From Gemmatimonadota bacterium (GTDB lineage: Bacteria; Gemmatimonadota; Gemmatimonadetes; Gemmatimonadales; Gemmatimonadaceae): DNA of 64,000 bases. Both the position numbers and the translations under genes were made by a program. The stretch spans positions 248,001 through 312,000 of the forward strand of contig DAHUXM010000021.1 of the NCBI GenBank assembly GCA_027307165.1, given 5' to 3'. Numbering within the stretch: the first letter of the stretch is position 1; each line of letters opens with the position of its first letter. The notes beneath the pieces are model-generated. The model saw only the letters and a list, made by a program, of their open reading frames with translations, did not search any database and was not told where the DNA came from. Below, one piece after another: positions 33,546-42,514 of the stretch.

Positions 33546-34990
33546 CGGACTGGAGCCAGAAGTACGAGATGGTCGTCGGACTCGAGGTGCACGTGCAGCT
33601 CAAGACGCGATCCAAGATGTTCTGCGGCTGTTCCGCGGATTTCGGAGCGCCGCCGAACGTCAACACCTGTCCGGTCTGTCTTGCGCTGCCGGGAGCGCTG
33701 CCGGTGATCAACGCCGAAGCGGTGCGGCTCGCCTTGCGCGCCGCCATCGCGCTCGACTTCACGATCAATCTGCAGTCTGTCTTCGCGCGAAAGAACTATT
33801 TCTATCCCGATCTGCCGAAAGGCTATCAGATATCCCAATACGATGAGCCGATTGCGGTGCGCGGAACGCTGCGTGTAAGAACACCGGGGGAAACGGCAAC
33901 GCACGACATCGCGATCACGCGCCTTCACATGGAGGAGGATGCGGGCAAGTCCGTTCACGATCGCTATCCGCGCAAGACTGCGATTGACCTCAACAGGGCT
34001 GGAGTTCCGCTGATCGAGATCGTGAGTGAGCCCGACATCCGTTCAGCAGCGGAAGCGGGCGCCTACCTGCGCACGCTCAAGCAGATCCTCGAATATGCCG
34101 GTGTGAGCGACGTGAGCATGGAAGAGGGGAGTCTTCGCGTCGATGCGAACGTGAGCGCGCGTCTCCACGGTGCGACCGAGCTCGGGACGAAGACCGAGGT
34201 CAAGAACGTAAATTCGTTCTCCGCCGTCGAGCGATCGCTTCAGCGCGAATTCGAACGCCAGTGCGCGATGCTGGATCGAGGCGAGGTCGTGCGTCAGGAG
34301 ACGATGATCTGGGATGCATCGCGCGGCACCGTTCGTCCGGCGAGGTCGAAGGAGGAGAGTCACGACTACCGCTACTTTCCCGATCCCGATCTACCGCCGT
34401 TGATTCTGGACCCAGACTACGTCGCCCGACTCCGTCACACGCTGCCGGAGATGCCGCGACAGCTGCGGCAGCGCTTCGCCACAGAGTTTGGTCTCAATGA
34501 CGCGGAGCTGGATGCAGTGACCGCGGAGTCCTCCCTTGCTGCCTACTTCGAGGGTGTGGCACGCGCACACGGCGACGCGAATGCCGCTGCAAAGTGGATG
34601 ATGGGCGAGCTTGCCGCGGCACTCAATGAAACAGGAACCGGCATCCGTGATTTTCCCGTGCGCGCGCCACAGCTCGCTGAGCTGCTGGACATGGTACGCG
34701 ATGGCAAGCTGAGCCACACGGCCGCAAAGGGCGTATTTGCGACCATGCGCAGCAGCGGAAAGTCAGCCCCTGTCGTCGCAGCCGAGATGGCCGTGACTCA
34801 GGTCGGCGACGATTCCCAGATCGAGCAGTGGATCGAGGAAGTGTTCGCCGAATTGCCTGCGGAAACGTCACGATTCCGCGCCGGCGAGAAGAAATTGACC
34901 GGTGTGCTGGTCGGCGCAGTCATGAAGAAGTCGAAGGGACGCGCAGATCCAAAGAAAGTGAACGCGTTGTTGAGCAAGGTCGCGGGGTAG
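33542..34990 (+). CDS. gatB: Asp/Glu-tRNA amidotransferase subunit B
   Basis: GatB binds the mischarged tRNA and activates its side-chain carboxylate for amidation. The 482-residue protein begins YEMVVGLEVHVQLKTRSKMFCGC, contains NTCPVCLALPGALPV (zinc site Cys pair), RKNYFYPDLPKGYQISQYD and VPLIEIVSEPDIRS, and ends in the YqeY-like helical tail domain (AAKGVFATMRSSGKS). All family hallmarks are present and length is normal. It ends the gatCAB unit; the next gene is on the opposite strand, 20 bases on. Confidence 0.98.
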   Translation: MTDWSQKYEMVVGLEVHVQLKTRSKMFCGCSADFGAPPNVNTCPVCLALPGALPVINAEAVRLALRAAIALDFTINLQSVFARKNYFYPDLPKGYQISQYDEPIAVRGTLRVRTPGETATHDIAITRLHMEEDAGKSVHDRYPRKTAIDLNRAGVPLIEIVSEPDIRSAAEAGAYLRTLKQILEYAGVSDVSMEEGSLRVDANVSARLHGATELGTKTEVKNVNSFSAVERSLQREFERQCAMLDRGEVVRQETMIWDASRGTVRPARSKEESHDYRYFPDPDLPPLILDPDYVARLRHTLPEMPRQLRQRFATEFGLNDAELDAVTAESSLAAYFEGVARAHGDANAAAKWMMGELAAALNETGTGIRDFPVRAPQLAELLDMVRDGKLSHTAAKGVFATMRSSGKSAPVVAAEMAVTQVGDDSQIEQWIEEVFAELPAETSRFRAGEKKLTGVLVGAVMKKSKGRADPKKVNALLSKVAG

Positions 34991-35009
34991 GCGCGCCTCC
35001 TACCCTCGG

Positions 35010-35888
35010 TCACTCGGCCGGATAGATGGGTGCGCCGAGCTTCTCGTGATAGGCGAGATCACTCTCCGGTAGTCCGAACTTGCGGTCCGCTTCATCACGG
35101 ATCATGAGTTCGCCGCCGCCGCGCCGTAGCGCGGCGCGGCGCACCTGCTTCGCCTCTCTGAGCGCGACGTCACCTGACGGATCGAGTGCGTACGGAGCGG
35201 ACTCGCTCATTCTGTTGAACAGATCGAGTATGAAGTCATACGACCGCGTCATGTACGCGCCGACTTCCTCGTTTGCGAGATCCCATCGGCTCTTCTCGGA
35301 TATCAACTGAAATGCTCGTTGCCACGAATCCGTATCGGTGACGTATACCATCCCGCGGAAGATTCTGCGGTTGGTATGCGTGCTGAATATCGTTGGACTG
35401 AGGATCCGGTCGAGATGGAAATCTGCGCGCGAATGGTCCAGCAGGATGAGCTCGCGCGCACGGTGCGGTGAGTCACCGCCGAGGTGGGTCTCGAATCGGC
35501 TTTCCCAGTAACTGTGGCCGATGGAAGACGTCGTCGACGTTACCGTGAGCTGCTTCGGCACGAAATAGTTGTGGGCCACGGAGTCGGCCGCGAGATGCGC
35601 AAGATATCCCAGCGCAAACGCCCGCATCCGGCCGTCGCTCGCGAGATCGTGGATTTCATAGCCGACCTTCCACGAATGACAGTGCCGACCCGCTTCGGCG
35701 TACTTCTTGGCGATGCTGGTGTCCGCGGCGATCGATCCATACAGAAAGTCGTACGGAAATGCCTCGAGCAGCTCTGCGATCGTGCCCGGAAGCATGGAGA
35801 GCGAGCGCAGCACGGCATCACCCAGAAACACGTGCGTGCCTGGAGTCCAGGCATGCGCGGTTCTGGGTGTGAGCAGGAGCAGCAGCAC
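35010..35888 (-). CDS. Zinc-dependent phospholipase C-like exported protein
   Basis: The protein has a signal-like stretch (LLLLLLTPRTAHA) and then WTPGTHVFLGDAVL. A Trp at the mature N-terminus is what zinc-dependent phospholipases C use to coordinate zinc. His-rich segments follow (GRHCHSW, LAHLAADSVAHNYF, GHSYWESRFETHL), consistent with PF00882-type metal sites. It may hydrolyse phospholipids or another phosphoester. The start is uncertain: the GTG at 35888 gives 292 residues but no basic n-region, an ATT at 35912 would lengthen the signal, and in-frame ATGs lie only far upstream inside the next gene. It is the last of three minus-strand envelope-type genes. Confidence 0.72.
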   Translation of the reverse strand: MLLLLLTPRTAHAWTPGTHVFLGDAVLRSLSMLPGTIAELLEAFPYDFLYGSIAADTSIAKKYAEAGRHCHSWKVGYEIHDLASDGRMRAFALGYLAHLAADSVAHNYFVPKQLTVTSTTSSIGHSYWESRFETHLGGDSPHRARELILLDHSRADFHLDRILSPTIFSTHTNRRIFRGMVYVTDTDSWQRAFQLISEKSRWDLANEEVGAYMTRSYDFILDLFNRMSESAPYALDPSGDVALREAKQVRRAALRRGGGELMIRDEADRKFGLPESDLAYHEKLGAPIYPAE

Positions 35889-35913
35889 GGTCAGTGCCGC
35901 TGCTCCCCAAATA

Positions 35914-36384
35914 CTAAATGCCCAGCCGCCGGCGCCGGCGGCGAATCGATTTGCGGAGATCCTGCAATTCCCCCGAGACAGTGTCCTCGACTGCAGCCTT
36001 TGCCGCGTCGAAATAATCACGCAACTGTTCGCCGACACCGTCCAGCGATATGTCCTCAGCCATTTCCATCCCGCGGTCGTAACCGCGTCGCACGCCGCGC
36101 GCGGCGTTGCGCGCCATGCCAGCACCCGCGACTCCGGCGAGCGAGGCGAGCTCTGCTCCGCGGCCGGCCAGACCCATCCCTCGTCGCAACGAGCCTCGAC
36201 CCGGCCTGCCCGCGCGGAACAACAGGGTAACACCAATCCCGACGGTGAGTCCGATCAGTGCAGCAGTAAGGAGATCGAGATCTTCCTCATGCGAGACCTC
36301 CGCGCCTCCGCGACGTGGTCCGCGGCCGGAGCGGGGCGTCCGTGCCGCTGTTGTCGGCCGAGCTTCCGTGTCTGTCATCGCCAT
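35914..36384 (-). CDS. YtxH-like membrane-associated protein, hypothetical
   Basis: This 156-residue protein (from the ATG at 36384, GGAGG nine bases upstream) has a disordered Arg-rich N-terminus, one transmembrane helix (LLTAALIGLTVGIGVTLLF), then a glycine/arginine-rich stretch. A C-terminal amphipathic region (LRDYFDAAKAAVEDTVSGELQDLR) ends in a run of Arg. The plan resembles YtxH-domain proteins, which are small membrane-anchored proteins of poorly known role. Its 5' end overlaps the preceding gene by 98 bases in another frame, which is unusually long. ATG 36378 is an alternative start with GAGG at good spacing. Confidence 0.6.
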   Translation of the reverse strand: MAMTDTEARPTTAARTPRSGRGPRRGGAEVSHEEDLDLLTAALIGLTVGIGVTLLFRAGRPGRGSLRRGMGLAGRGAELASLAGVAGAGMARNAARGVRRGYDRGMEMAEDISLDGVGEQLRDYFDAAKAAVEDTVSGELQDLRKSIRRRRRRLGI

Positions 36385-36907
36385 CCTCGAATTCCTCCGT
36401 GTTGTCGAAAACCTGCGCCAGTCCGGTCCGGACACCGTGTACCGTCGCTGCGGTAGACACGAATGCGGATTCGGCCTCGTCCTGTACGACTTCGATCAGC
36501 GCGTTGAACTCGTCGAGCCTCGCCTCGGCTTCCTTCACCGCCTTGAGCAGCCGCGCATTCGCGGCGGCTACCGTCTGCTGGACCTGACGCACGTCTCCCT
36601 TCACGATCGCGACGATCTCTCGCGCATCCTCGGTCACGATACTGGCGCTCCTCACGAGCGGCGCCACATCACCGTAAACGCGATCCAGCAGATCGTTCAC
36701 CTTCTTGTACGTCTTCCTGAAGTTCCACGCTGCCGGAACCAGACCCACCGCAAGCACCAGCAAGGCGATCGTGGTGAGTCCGCTCGCGACCGAGGTGACC
36801 TTTTCGAAGGTGCTCGTCACTGCCGGCACCTGCTTGGTGACGAGCGTGTCAGGAAGAACGTGCGCGACCTGAATCAGCAGCGCGGTTACGTGCGTCATGT
36901 CGTACAT
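36287..36907 (-). CDS. DUF948-like membrane protein, hypothetical
   Basis: The 206-residue protein has a short N-terminal region, one transmembrane helix (GLTTIALLVLAVGLVPAAWNF) and a long amphipathic, probably coiled-coil region (KVNDLLDRVYGDVAPLV, VKGDVRQVQQTVAAANARLLKAVKEAEARLDEF in parts). An acidic to basic low-complexity tail ends it. This plan resembles DUF948 proteins, whose function is unknown. Start codons at 36907 and 36898 are both possible, and neither has a clear ribosome-binding site. It heads a minus-strand group with the YtxH-like and phospholipase-like genes, divergent from murA. Confidence 0.6.
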   Translation of the reverse strand: MYDMTHVTALLIQVAHVLPDTLVTKQVPAVTSTFEKVTSVASGLTTIALLVLAVGLVPAAWNFRKTYKKVNDLLDRVYGDVAPLVRSASIVTEDAREIVAIVKGDVRQVQQTVAAANARLLKAVKEAEARLDEFNALIEVVQDEAESAFVSTAATVHGVRTGLAQVFDNTEEFEDGDDRHGSSADNSGTDAPLRPRTTSRRRGGLA

Positions 36908-37008
36908 AGGCACCGATGGTGCAAGGGAAGGGCCAGTTCTGGTTACCCTGTAAATTGCCACGCGGACGGCCAATCTGGACGTCCCGGCCCTATATTGTCG
37001 CCAATACC

Positions 37009-38310
37009 ATGACCGCTGTCCAATACATCGTAGAGGGCGGGCACCGGCTTTCCGGTAGCATCCGCCCCTCCGGCAACAAGAACGCCGCACTTCCGATCGT
37101 GGCCGCCGCGCTCCTCTCGAGCAAGCCGGTGCGCCTCACGAACGTACCCCGAATACGGGATCTCGAGACGCTGGTCGAGCTGCTGCGATCGGTCGGCGCG
37201 TCGGCTGAGTGGACCGAGCGAAACACGCTCGATATCTCCGCACCGGATCTCCGCCCGGAAGGGCTCGACCCCGCGCTGTGCGTCCGCATCCGTGCCTCGA
37301 TCCTGCTCGCCGCACCGCTGCTGGCGCGCTGCGGCACGGTGACGCTGCCGGCGCCCGGCGGCGACGTGATCGGCCGCCGCCGTCTCGACACGCATTTCCT
37401 CGCCATGTCACAGCTCGGCGTCACCGTGAGGGATGAAGACGGCTATCACATGACCGTCGACCGCATCACCGGCGCGGACGTCTTTCTGGATGAGCCGAGT
37501 GTGACTGGCACGGAGAACGCGCTGATTCTCGCCGCCGCTGCGGAAGGAATCACTGTCCTCCGAAACGCCGCCAGCGAGCCGCACGTTCAGGATCTCGCAC
37601 ACTTCCTGGTCGCACTCGGATCGCGCATCGAAGGAATCGGCACCAACACGATCACCGTGTACGGCGACCGAACGCTCGGCGAGACCGCGATTACGCATCA
37701 GATCGGTCCGGATCATATCGAGGTCGGTTCGTTCATCGGACTCGCGGCCGTCACGCATTCCGAGATTCGGGTCGTCGATGCCGGTGTCGCGCATCTGCGC
37801 TCGACGCTCATGGGATTCGAGCGGCTCGGGATTCGCTGCCGCATCGAAGGCCGGGACCTGATCGTTCCAGCGGATCAGGAGCTCGTGATACACAAGGACT
37901 TCGGCGGACACATCCCCAAGCTCGAAGACCAGCCATGGCCCGCGTTTCCGGCAGACACGATGTCGATCGCAATAGTTGCAGCGACGCAATGCGACGGCGT
38001 GATCCTGATTCACGAGAAGATGTTCGAGTCACGTCTGTTCTTCGTGGACAGATTGATCGGGATGGGTGCGAATATCGTGCTGTGCGATCCGCATCGTTGC
38101 ATAGTGAGCGGACCGAGCGCTCTGCGTGGATCGACCATGGAGTCGCCGGATATCCGCGCCGGCATGGCAATGCTACTTGCCGCGCTATGTGCCCGCGGAA
38201 AGAGCACCATCAACAACGTCACGCAGATAGAGCGCGGCTACGAGCGGATCGATGAGCGCCTCAACGCACTCGGCGCACGCGTCACGCGCGTCGGCGATCG
38301 ACGGCAGTAG
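37009..38310 (+). CDS. murA: UDP-N-acetylglucosamine 1-carboxyvinyltransferase MurA (Cys to Asp active-site variant)
   Basis: MurA transfers enolpyruvate from PEP to UDP-GlcNAc, the first committed step of peptidoglycan synthesis. The 433-residue protein has the substrate-binding RPSGNKNAALP (Lys24, Asn25). At the active-site loop, where most MurA proteins have GGCAIG, it reads GGDVIG, so Asp119 replaces the Cys that fosfomycin alkylates. Such Asp variants are known in Mycobacterium, Chlamydia and Borrelia and remain active while resisting fosfomycin. ITHQIGPDHIEVGSFIG and the late GHIPKLEDQPWPAFPAD segment are also present. I chose ATG 37009, since the upstream in-frame extension has no family match. 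Confidence 0.95.
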   Translation: MTAVQYIVEGGHRLSGSIRPSGNKNAALPIVAAALLSSKPVRLTNVPRIRDLETLVELLRSVGASAEWTERNTLDISAPDLRPEGLDPALCVRIRASILLAAPLLARCGTVTLPAPGGDVIGRRRLDTHFLAMSQLGVTVRDEDGYHMTVDRITGADVFLDEPSVTGTENALILAAAAEGITVLRNAASEPHVQDLAHFLVALGSRIEGIGTNTITVYGDRTLGETAITHQIGPDHIEVGSFIGLAAVTHSEIRVVDAGVAHLRSTLMGFERLGIRCRIEGRDLIVPADQELVIHKDFGGHIPKLEDQPWPAFPADTMSIAIVAATQCDGVILIHEKMFESRLFFVDRLIGMGANIVLCDPHRCIVSGPSALRGSTMESPDIRAGMAMLLAALCARGKSTINNVTQIERGYERIDERLNALGARVTRVGDRRQ

Positions 38311-38318
38311 AGCACGCT

Positions 38319-39014
38319 GTGCAAACTGGAACGATCGAGGAAGTAGCTGAGTTTGCGGAGTTCGGGATCCAGGCCTTCACGACGACCCGCGCAGCTGGCA
38401 CTTTCGGGTTGTCGGGAACGGATCCCGTCGGAGAGGTGATGGGTCGCTGGACGGCGTTGCTGACCGAAATCGGAGCACGCGGAATCTGCGTGGCCCCCCA
38501 GGTCCACGGCGACACGGTTCTGGCACACGCCAATCCGTGGGATGGCTTTCTGAGAACGCGTCCCGCCGACGGCCACGCGACCCAGGAGCGTGGCCTCGCC
38601 CTGGCGGTCACGATCGCCGACTGTGCGCCGGTCTTCCTCGCCCACCCGTCCGGAGCGGTGGCGATAGTCCATTCCGGGTGGCGTGGTACTGAAGCGCGGA
38701 TCATCCACCAGGCGATCCGGGTACTGGGTCGCGCTGGTCTTGCGCCGGACGAGCTGCGTGCCCACATCGGGCCGGCAATTTGCGGTCGTTGCTACGAGGT
38801 GTCCGCGGATGTCAGGGCTCGGCTGACCGGCGAGGCCTCCAACCGGCCCGGCAACGTGGACATCAGATCGCTGATCGCGGAGCAGGCGGCAGAGGCCGGG
38901 ATTGGACGGGTTTCGGTGTCGCCGTCCTGCACCAGATGCGACAACGAATCGTTCTTCTCGCACCGGGCCGGCGACGCCGGTCGCCAGATCGCGGTTATAG
39001 TTGCTAAACAGTAG
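38319..39014 (+). CDS. pgeF: Peptidoglycan editing factor PgeF (YfiH family, multicopper polyphenol-oxidase fold)
   Basis: PgeF hydrolyses L-Ser wrongly placed in UDP-MurNAc peptides, keeping the first peptide residue as L-Ala. The 231-residue protein has the family's metal-site motifs: PQVHGDTVL, TIADCAPVFL, VHSGWRGTEARI and GPAICGRCYEVS, then CTRCDNESFFSHR at the C-terminus. It lies eight bases after murA and probably belongs to the same transcript, a sensible pairing since both act on peptidoglycan precursors. The start is GTG. Its end contains the predicted rpsA promoter. Confidence 0.93.
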   Translation: MQTGTIEEVAEFAEFGIQAFTTTRAAGTFGLSGTDPVGEVMGRWTALLTEIGARGICVAPQVHGDTVLAHANPWDGFLRTRPADGHATQERGLALAVTIADCAPVFLAHPSGAVAIVHSGWRGTEARIIHQAIRVLGRAGLAPDELRAHIGPAICGRCYEVSADVRARLTGEASNRPGNVDIRSLIAEQAAEAGIGRVSVSPSCTRCDNESFFSHRAGDAGRQIAVIVAKQ

Positions 39015-39029
39015 TTTCTGAAATATATT
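39001..39029 (+). promoter_or_regulatory. Predicted rpsA promoter
   Basis: TTGCTA (39001-39006) and TATATT (39024-39029) have a 17-base spacer in an A/T-rich island overlapping the pgeF 3' end. Transcription should start near 39036. GGTTCC-TGT-GGAACC (39034-39048) just after it could form a small hairpin. Confidence 0.6.
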
Positions 39030-39073
39030 TCCAGGTTCCTGTGGAACCGAAGGACCACCCTTTTACCCAGCAA

Positions 39074-40897
39074 ATGCCCGAAACAGAAACCCTAACCGGC
39101 ACGACCGAGCACGCTCTTACCGCGCGGGAAAAGCGCGACATGCAACGTGCGCAGCTGCGGCCGCTTGCCAACCTCCGCCCAGAACTGTACGACGAAGACG
39201 ACTACTCGAGCGACGAGCTCGAGGCCATGATGGCGATGTACAACGGAACCATGGCGTCCATCGAGGAAGGCGAGATCGTAAACGCCAAGGTCCTCGATAT
39301 CCGCGACAACATGGTGATCCTGGACATCGGCTTCAAGTCGGAGGGAACGATCCCTCTCGAAGAGTTCAAGGACATGCCCGAGCTCAAGGCGGGCGATTCC
39401 GTTGAAGTCCTCCTCGAGCACCTCGAGGACATGGAAGGTTCGGTCGTCCTTTCCAAGAAGAAGGCCGACTTCATGCGCGTCTGGGAGCGCATCCGCGTTG
39501 CGTACGAGAGCGATCAGCCGGTGGCGGGAATTCTCACCAAGAAGATCAAGGGCGGTGTCGTCGTCGATCTCATGGGTGTGGACGCCTTCCTGCCAGGCTC
39601 GCAGATCGCGCTTCGCCGCGTTCCGAACGTGGACGAGCTGCTCGGGCAGACTTTCGACTTCAAGATCATCAAGCTCAACAAGCGCCGCCGCAACATCGTC
39701 GTTTCGCGCCGCGTGATTCTCGAGCAGGAGCGCGCAGGCAAGCGCGAGCGCTTGATGAAGGAGCTGCAGAAGGATCAGATCCGAAAGGGCATCGTCAAGA
39801 ACATCACCGACTTCGGTGCGTTCATCGATCTCGGCGGTGTGGACGGACTGCTTCACATCACCGACATGTCGTACGGCCGCGTCACGCATCCGTCCGAGAT
39901 GGTGCACATCGGACAGGAGCTCGAGGTCAAGGTTCTCGACATCGATTGGGAGCGCGAGCGCATCTCGCTCGGCCTCAAGCAGCTCCAGAGCTATCCATGG
40001 CAGGACGTCGCCGACAAGTACCCGGTCGGCACGCGCGTGTCGGGCAAGGTCGTATCGATCACCAACTACGGCGCGTTCATCGAGCTGGAGCCGGGCATCG
40101 AAGGCCTCGTTCACATCAGCGAGATGAGCTGGACGCGCAACGTTCGTCATCCAAGCAAGATCGTTTCGATCGGCGAGACCATCGAGGCAGTGGTGCTCAA
40201 GGTCGATCCGTCGGAAGAGAAGATCTCGCTCGGCATGAAGCAGACCGAGGAAGATCCATGGATGACGCTGCCGCAGCGTTATCCGATCGGCATGCGTCTC
40301 ACGGGCAAGGTTCGCAACCTCACGAGCTTCGGGGCGTTCGTCGAGATCGAGCCTGGCATCGACGGCCTGATTCACGTCTCCGACATGAGCTGGACGCGTC
40401 GCGTGCAGCATCCGTCGGAAGTGATCAAGAAGGGCGATACGGTGGACGTGGTGGTGCTCAACATCGATCCGGAGAACAAGCGCATCTCGCTCGGCCTCAA
40501 GCAGGCTGTGGAGGATCCGTGGCTCCGCATTGGTGAGACCTACCCCGTCGGCACCGAGCTGCGTGGACACGTCGTTCGCCTGATGGACAAGGGCGTCGTG
40601 GTGGACATCGGCAACGACATCGAAGGATTCGTTCCGAACAGCCAGCTCAACTTCGGCAATCCGGTCAACAGTCCGGCCGACATCGTGTACGAAGCGATGA
40701 ATCTGGACCTGCGTGTGTTGGAAGTGGATCCAATCCACCGCCGCATAGTTCTCGCGGTCACTGCAATTCCAGAGGAGCAGCCACCGCGTCCGGCCGAGCC
40801 GAGCAAGGTGATTCCGATGGAGACCGAGGAGTACAGCGTATCGGATTATGCTGCCGAGATTCCGGCGGTTCTTCCGGCAACGTACGACGAAGAGTAA
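39074..40897 (+). CDS. rpsA: 30S ribosomal protein S1
   Basis: S1 unfolds mRNA and delivers it to the 30S subunit. The 607-residue protein has six S1 repeats: VNAKVLDIRDNMVILDIGF, then VVVDLMGVDAFLPGSQ, and four canonical RNA-binding ones (such as TDFGAFIDLGGVDGLLHITDM and SFGAFVEIEPGIDGLIHVSD in parts). It has the full E. coli-like six-domain plan. I prefer ATG 39074 because the predicted transcription start near 39036 leaves almost no leader for the in-frame GTG at 39041, which also sits in a small hairpin. Neither start has a clear Shine-Dalgarno, as in E. coli rpsA. Confidence 0.95.
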   Translation: MPETETLTGTTEHALTAREKRDMQRAQLRPLANLRPELYDEDDYSSDELEAMMAMYNGTMASIEEGEIVNAKVLDIRDNMVILDIGFKSEGTIPLEEFKDMPELKAGDSVEVLLEHLEDMEGSVVLSKKKADFMRVWERIRVAYESDQPVAGILTKKIKGGVVVDLMGVDAFLPGSQIALRRVPNVDELLGQTFDFKIIKLNKRRRNIVVSRRVILEQERAGKRERLMKELQKDQIRKGIVKNITDFGAFIDLGGVDGLLHITDMSYGRVTHPSEMVHIGQELEVKVLDIDWERERISLGLKQLQSYPWQDVADKYPVGTRVSGKVVSITNYGAFIELEPGIEGLVHISEMSWTRNVRHPSKIVSIGETIEAVVLKVDPSEEKISLGMKQTEEDPWMTLPQRYPIGMRLTGKVRNLTSFGAFVEIEPGIDGLIHVSDMSWTRRVQHPSEVIKKGDTVDVVVLNIDPENKRISLGLKQAVEDPWLRIGETYPVGTELRGHVVRLMDKGVVVDIGNDIEGFVPNSQLNFGNPVNSPADIVYEAMNLDLRVLEVDPIHRRIVLAVTAIPEEQPPRPAEPSKVIPMETEEYSVSDYAAEIPAVLPATYDEE

Positions 40898-40900
40898 TTA

Positions 40901-42451
40901 ATGACGATGCGCGATAAGCTCGCGCTTCTGGAGCAACGCCGCGCCGAGTCTGAACTCGGTGGCGGCGTTGCTCGTATAGAGGCACAGCACAGGAAGGGAA
41001 AACTCTCCGCACGCGAACGGATCGATCTGCTGCTCGACGAGGGGTCGTTCACCGAGCTCGACCGGTTCGTCGTTCACCGCAGCACCGACTTCGGGCTGGA
41101 AGAGCAGAAGTACTACGGCGACGGAGTCATCACCGGATGGGGCCGCATCGACGGCCGGCAGGTGTACGTGTTCTCGCAGGACTTCACCGTATTTGGCGGA
41201 TCGCTATCGGAATCGTTCGCCGAGAAGATCGTCAAGGTGATGGATCTCGCGATGCGGAACGGCGCACCGGTGATCGGGCTCAACGATTCGGGCGGCGCGC
41301 GCATTCAGGAAGGCGTGGTGTCGCTCGGCGGCTACGCGGAGATATTTCTGCGCAACACGCTGGCGTCCGGCGTGATTCCGCAGATATCAGCGATTCTGGG
41401 GCCGTGTGCCGGTGGCGCGGTTTACTCTCCCGCGATAACCGACTTCACGTTCATGGTCCGGCACACGTCGTACATGTTCGTGACCGGCCCCAACGTGGTG
41501 AAGACCGTGACGCACGAAGACGTCACGATGGACGAGCTCGGCGGTGCCGACACACACATGATGAAGTCTGGCGTGTCGCACTTCACGTACGACAGCGAGC
41601 CTGAGTGCATCGCCGCCATTCGCGACCTGATGCGGTTCATTCCATCGAACAACATCGACGAGCCGCCGCGTGGTGCGGGCACCGATCCGCGCGACCGGCG
41701 TGACGAAGCGCTGCTCGACATCGTGCCGGACAACGCCAACAAGCCGTACGATATGCACGACGTGCTGCGTCGCATCATCGATGATGGCGAGTTTTACGAA
41801 GTGCAACGCGAATTCGCGGAGAACATCATCTGCGGCTTCGCACACCTGGGCGGGTTCAGCGTCGGAATCGTTGCGAATCAGCCGGCAATGCTGGCCGGCG
41901 TGCTCGACATCAACGCGTCGGTGAAGGCTGCGCGGTTCATTCGATTCTGCGACGCGTTCAACATTCCAGTCGTGACGTTCGTCGACGTGCCGGGTTTTCT
42001 ACCGGGCGTCGGGCAGGAACACGGCGGGATCATCAAGCATGGTGCGAAGTTGCTATTCGCGTATTGCGAGGCGACGGTGCCCAAGCTGACCGTCATCACG
42101 CGCAAGGCCTACGGCGGCGCGTACGACGTGATGAGCTCCAAGCACATCCGCGGCGACTTCAATGTTGCGTGGCCCACGGCGGAGATTGCCGTCATGGGGC
42201 CGAAGGGCGCTGTGGAGATTCTGTTCAGGAAGGACATCGTCGGCAGTTCCGATCCCGTCGCCGCGACGGATAAGAAGATTGCCGAGTACGTGGAGAAGTT
42301 CGCGCATCCGTACGTGGCGGCTGGCCGCGGCTACATCGACGACATCATCGATCCGCGAGATACGAGGCCCGCACTCATCGACGCGCTCGAAAGTATGCGC
42401 GGCAAGCGGGACAAAAATCCGCCGAAGAAGCACGGGAACATACCGCTGTAG
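40901..42451 (+). CDS. pccB: Acyl-CoA (probably propionyl-CoA) carboxylase beta subunit, carboxyltransferase
   Basis: The 516-residue carboxyltransferase moves carboxyl from carboxybiotin to an acyl-CoA. It shows the two crotonase-like halves: [23 protein letters not shown] (N-half oxyanion site, in parts) and [26 protein letters not shown] (C-half). The pocket segment [17 protein letters not shown] has Asp where the propionyl-specific Streptomyces PccB has Asp and acetyl-specific enzymes have Ile, favouring propionyl-CoA. It starts four bases after rpsA. The partner biotin carboxylase and biotin carrier lie at 44384 and 47142, beyond a minus-strand insertion. Confidence 0.93.
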   Translation: MTMRDKLALLEQRRAESELGGGVARIEAQHRKGKLSARERIDLLLDEGSFTELDRFVVHRSTDFGLEEQKYYGDGVITGWGRIDGRQVYVFSQDFTVFGGSLSESFAEKIVKVMDLAMRNGAPVIGLNDSGGARIQEGVVSLGGYAEIFLRNTLASGVIPQISAILGPCAGGAVYSPAITDFTFMVRHTSYMFVTGPNVVKTVTHEDVTMDELGGADTHMMKSGVSHFTYDSEPECIAAIRDLMRFIPSNNIDEPPRGAGTDPRDRRDEALLDIVPDNANKPYDMHDVLRRIIDDGEFYEVQREFAENIICGFAHLGGFSVGIVANQPAMLAGVLDINASVKAARFIRFCDAFNIPVVTFVDVPGFLPGVGQEHGGIIKHGAKLLFAYCEATVPKLTVITRKAYGGAYDVMSSKHIRGDFNVAWPTAEIAVMGPKGAVEILFRKDIVGSSDPVAATDKKIAEYVEKFAHPYVAAGRGYIDDIIDPRDTRPALIDALESMRGKRDKNPPKKHGNIPL

Positions 42452-42514
42452 TTGCGTGCGCATCCGCGGCCGTTGCGGCGGATGCACACGAAACGCATCA
42501 GCGGGACGCGTCCA

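Noticed and set aside
35889-36236. N-terminal extension of the phospholipase-like frame
   Set aside because: It overlaps the YtxH-like gene in another frame, has a composition unlike a signal or domain, and would bury the signal peptide.
36940-37008. TTGCCA and TATATT before murA as a promoter
   Set aside because: They are separated by about 30 bases, outside the functional range.
39092-40738. Long open frame antisense to rpsA
   Set aside because: Shadow of S1 repeats; no conserved motif and no ribosome-binding site.
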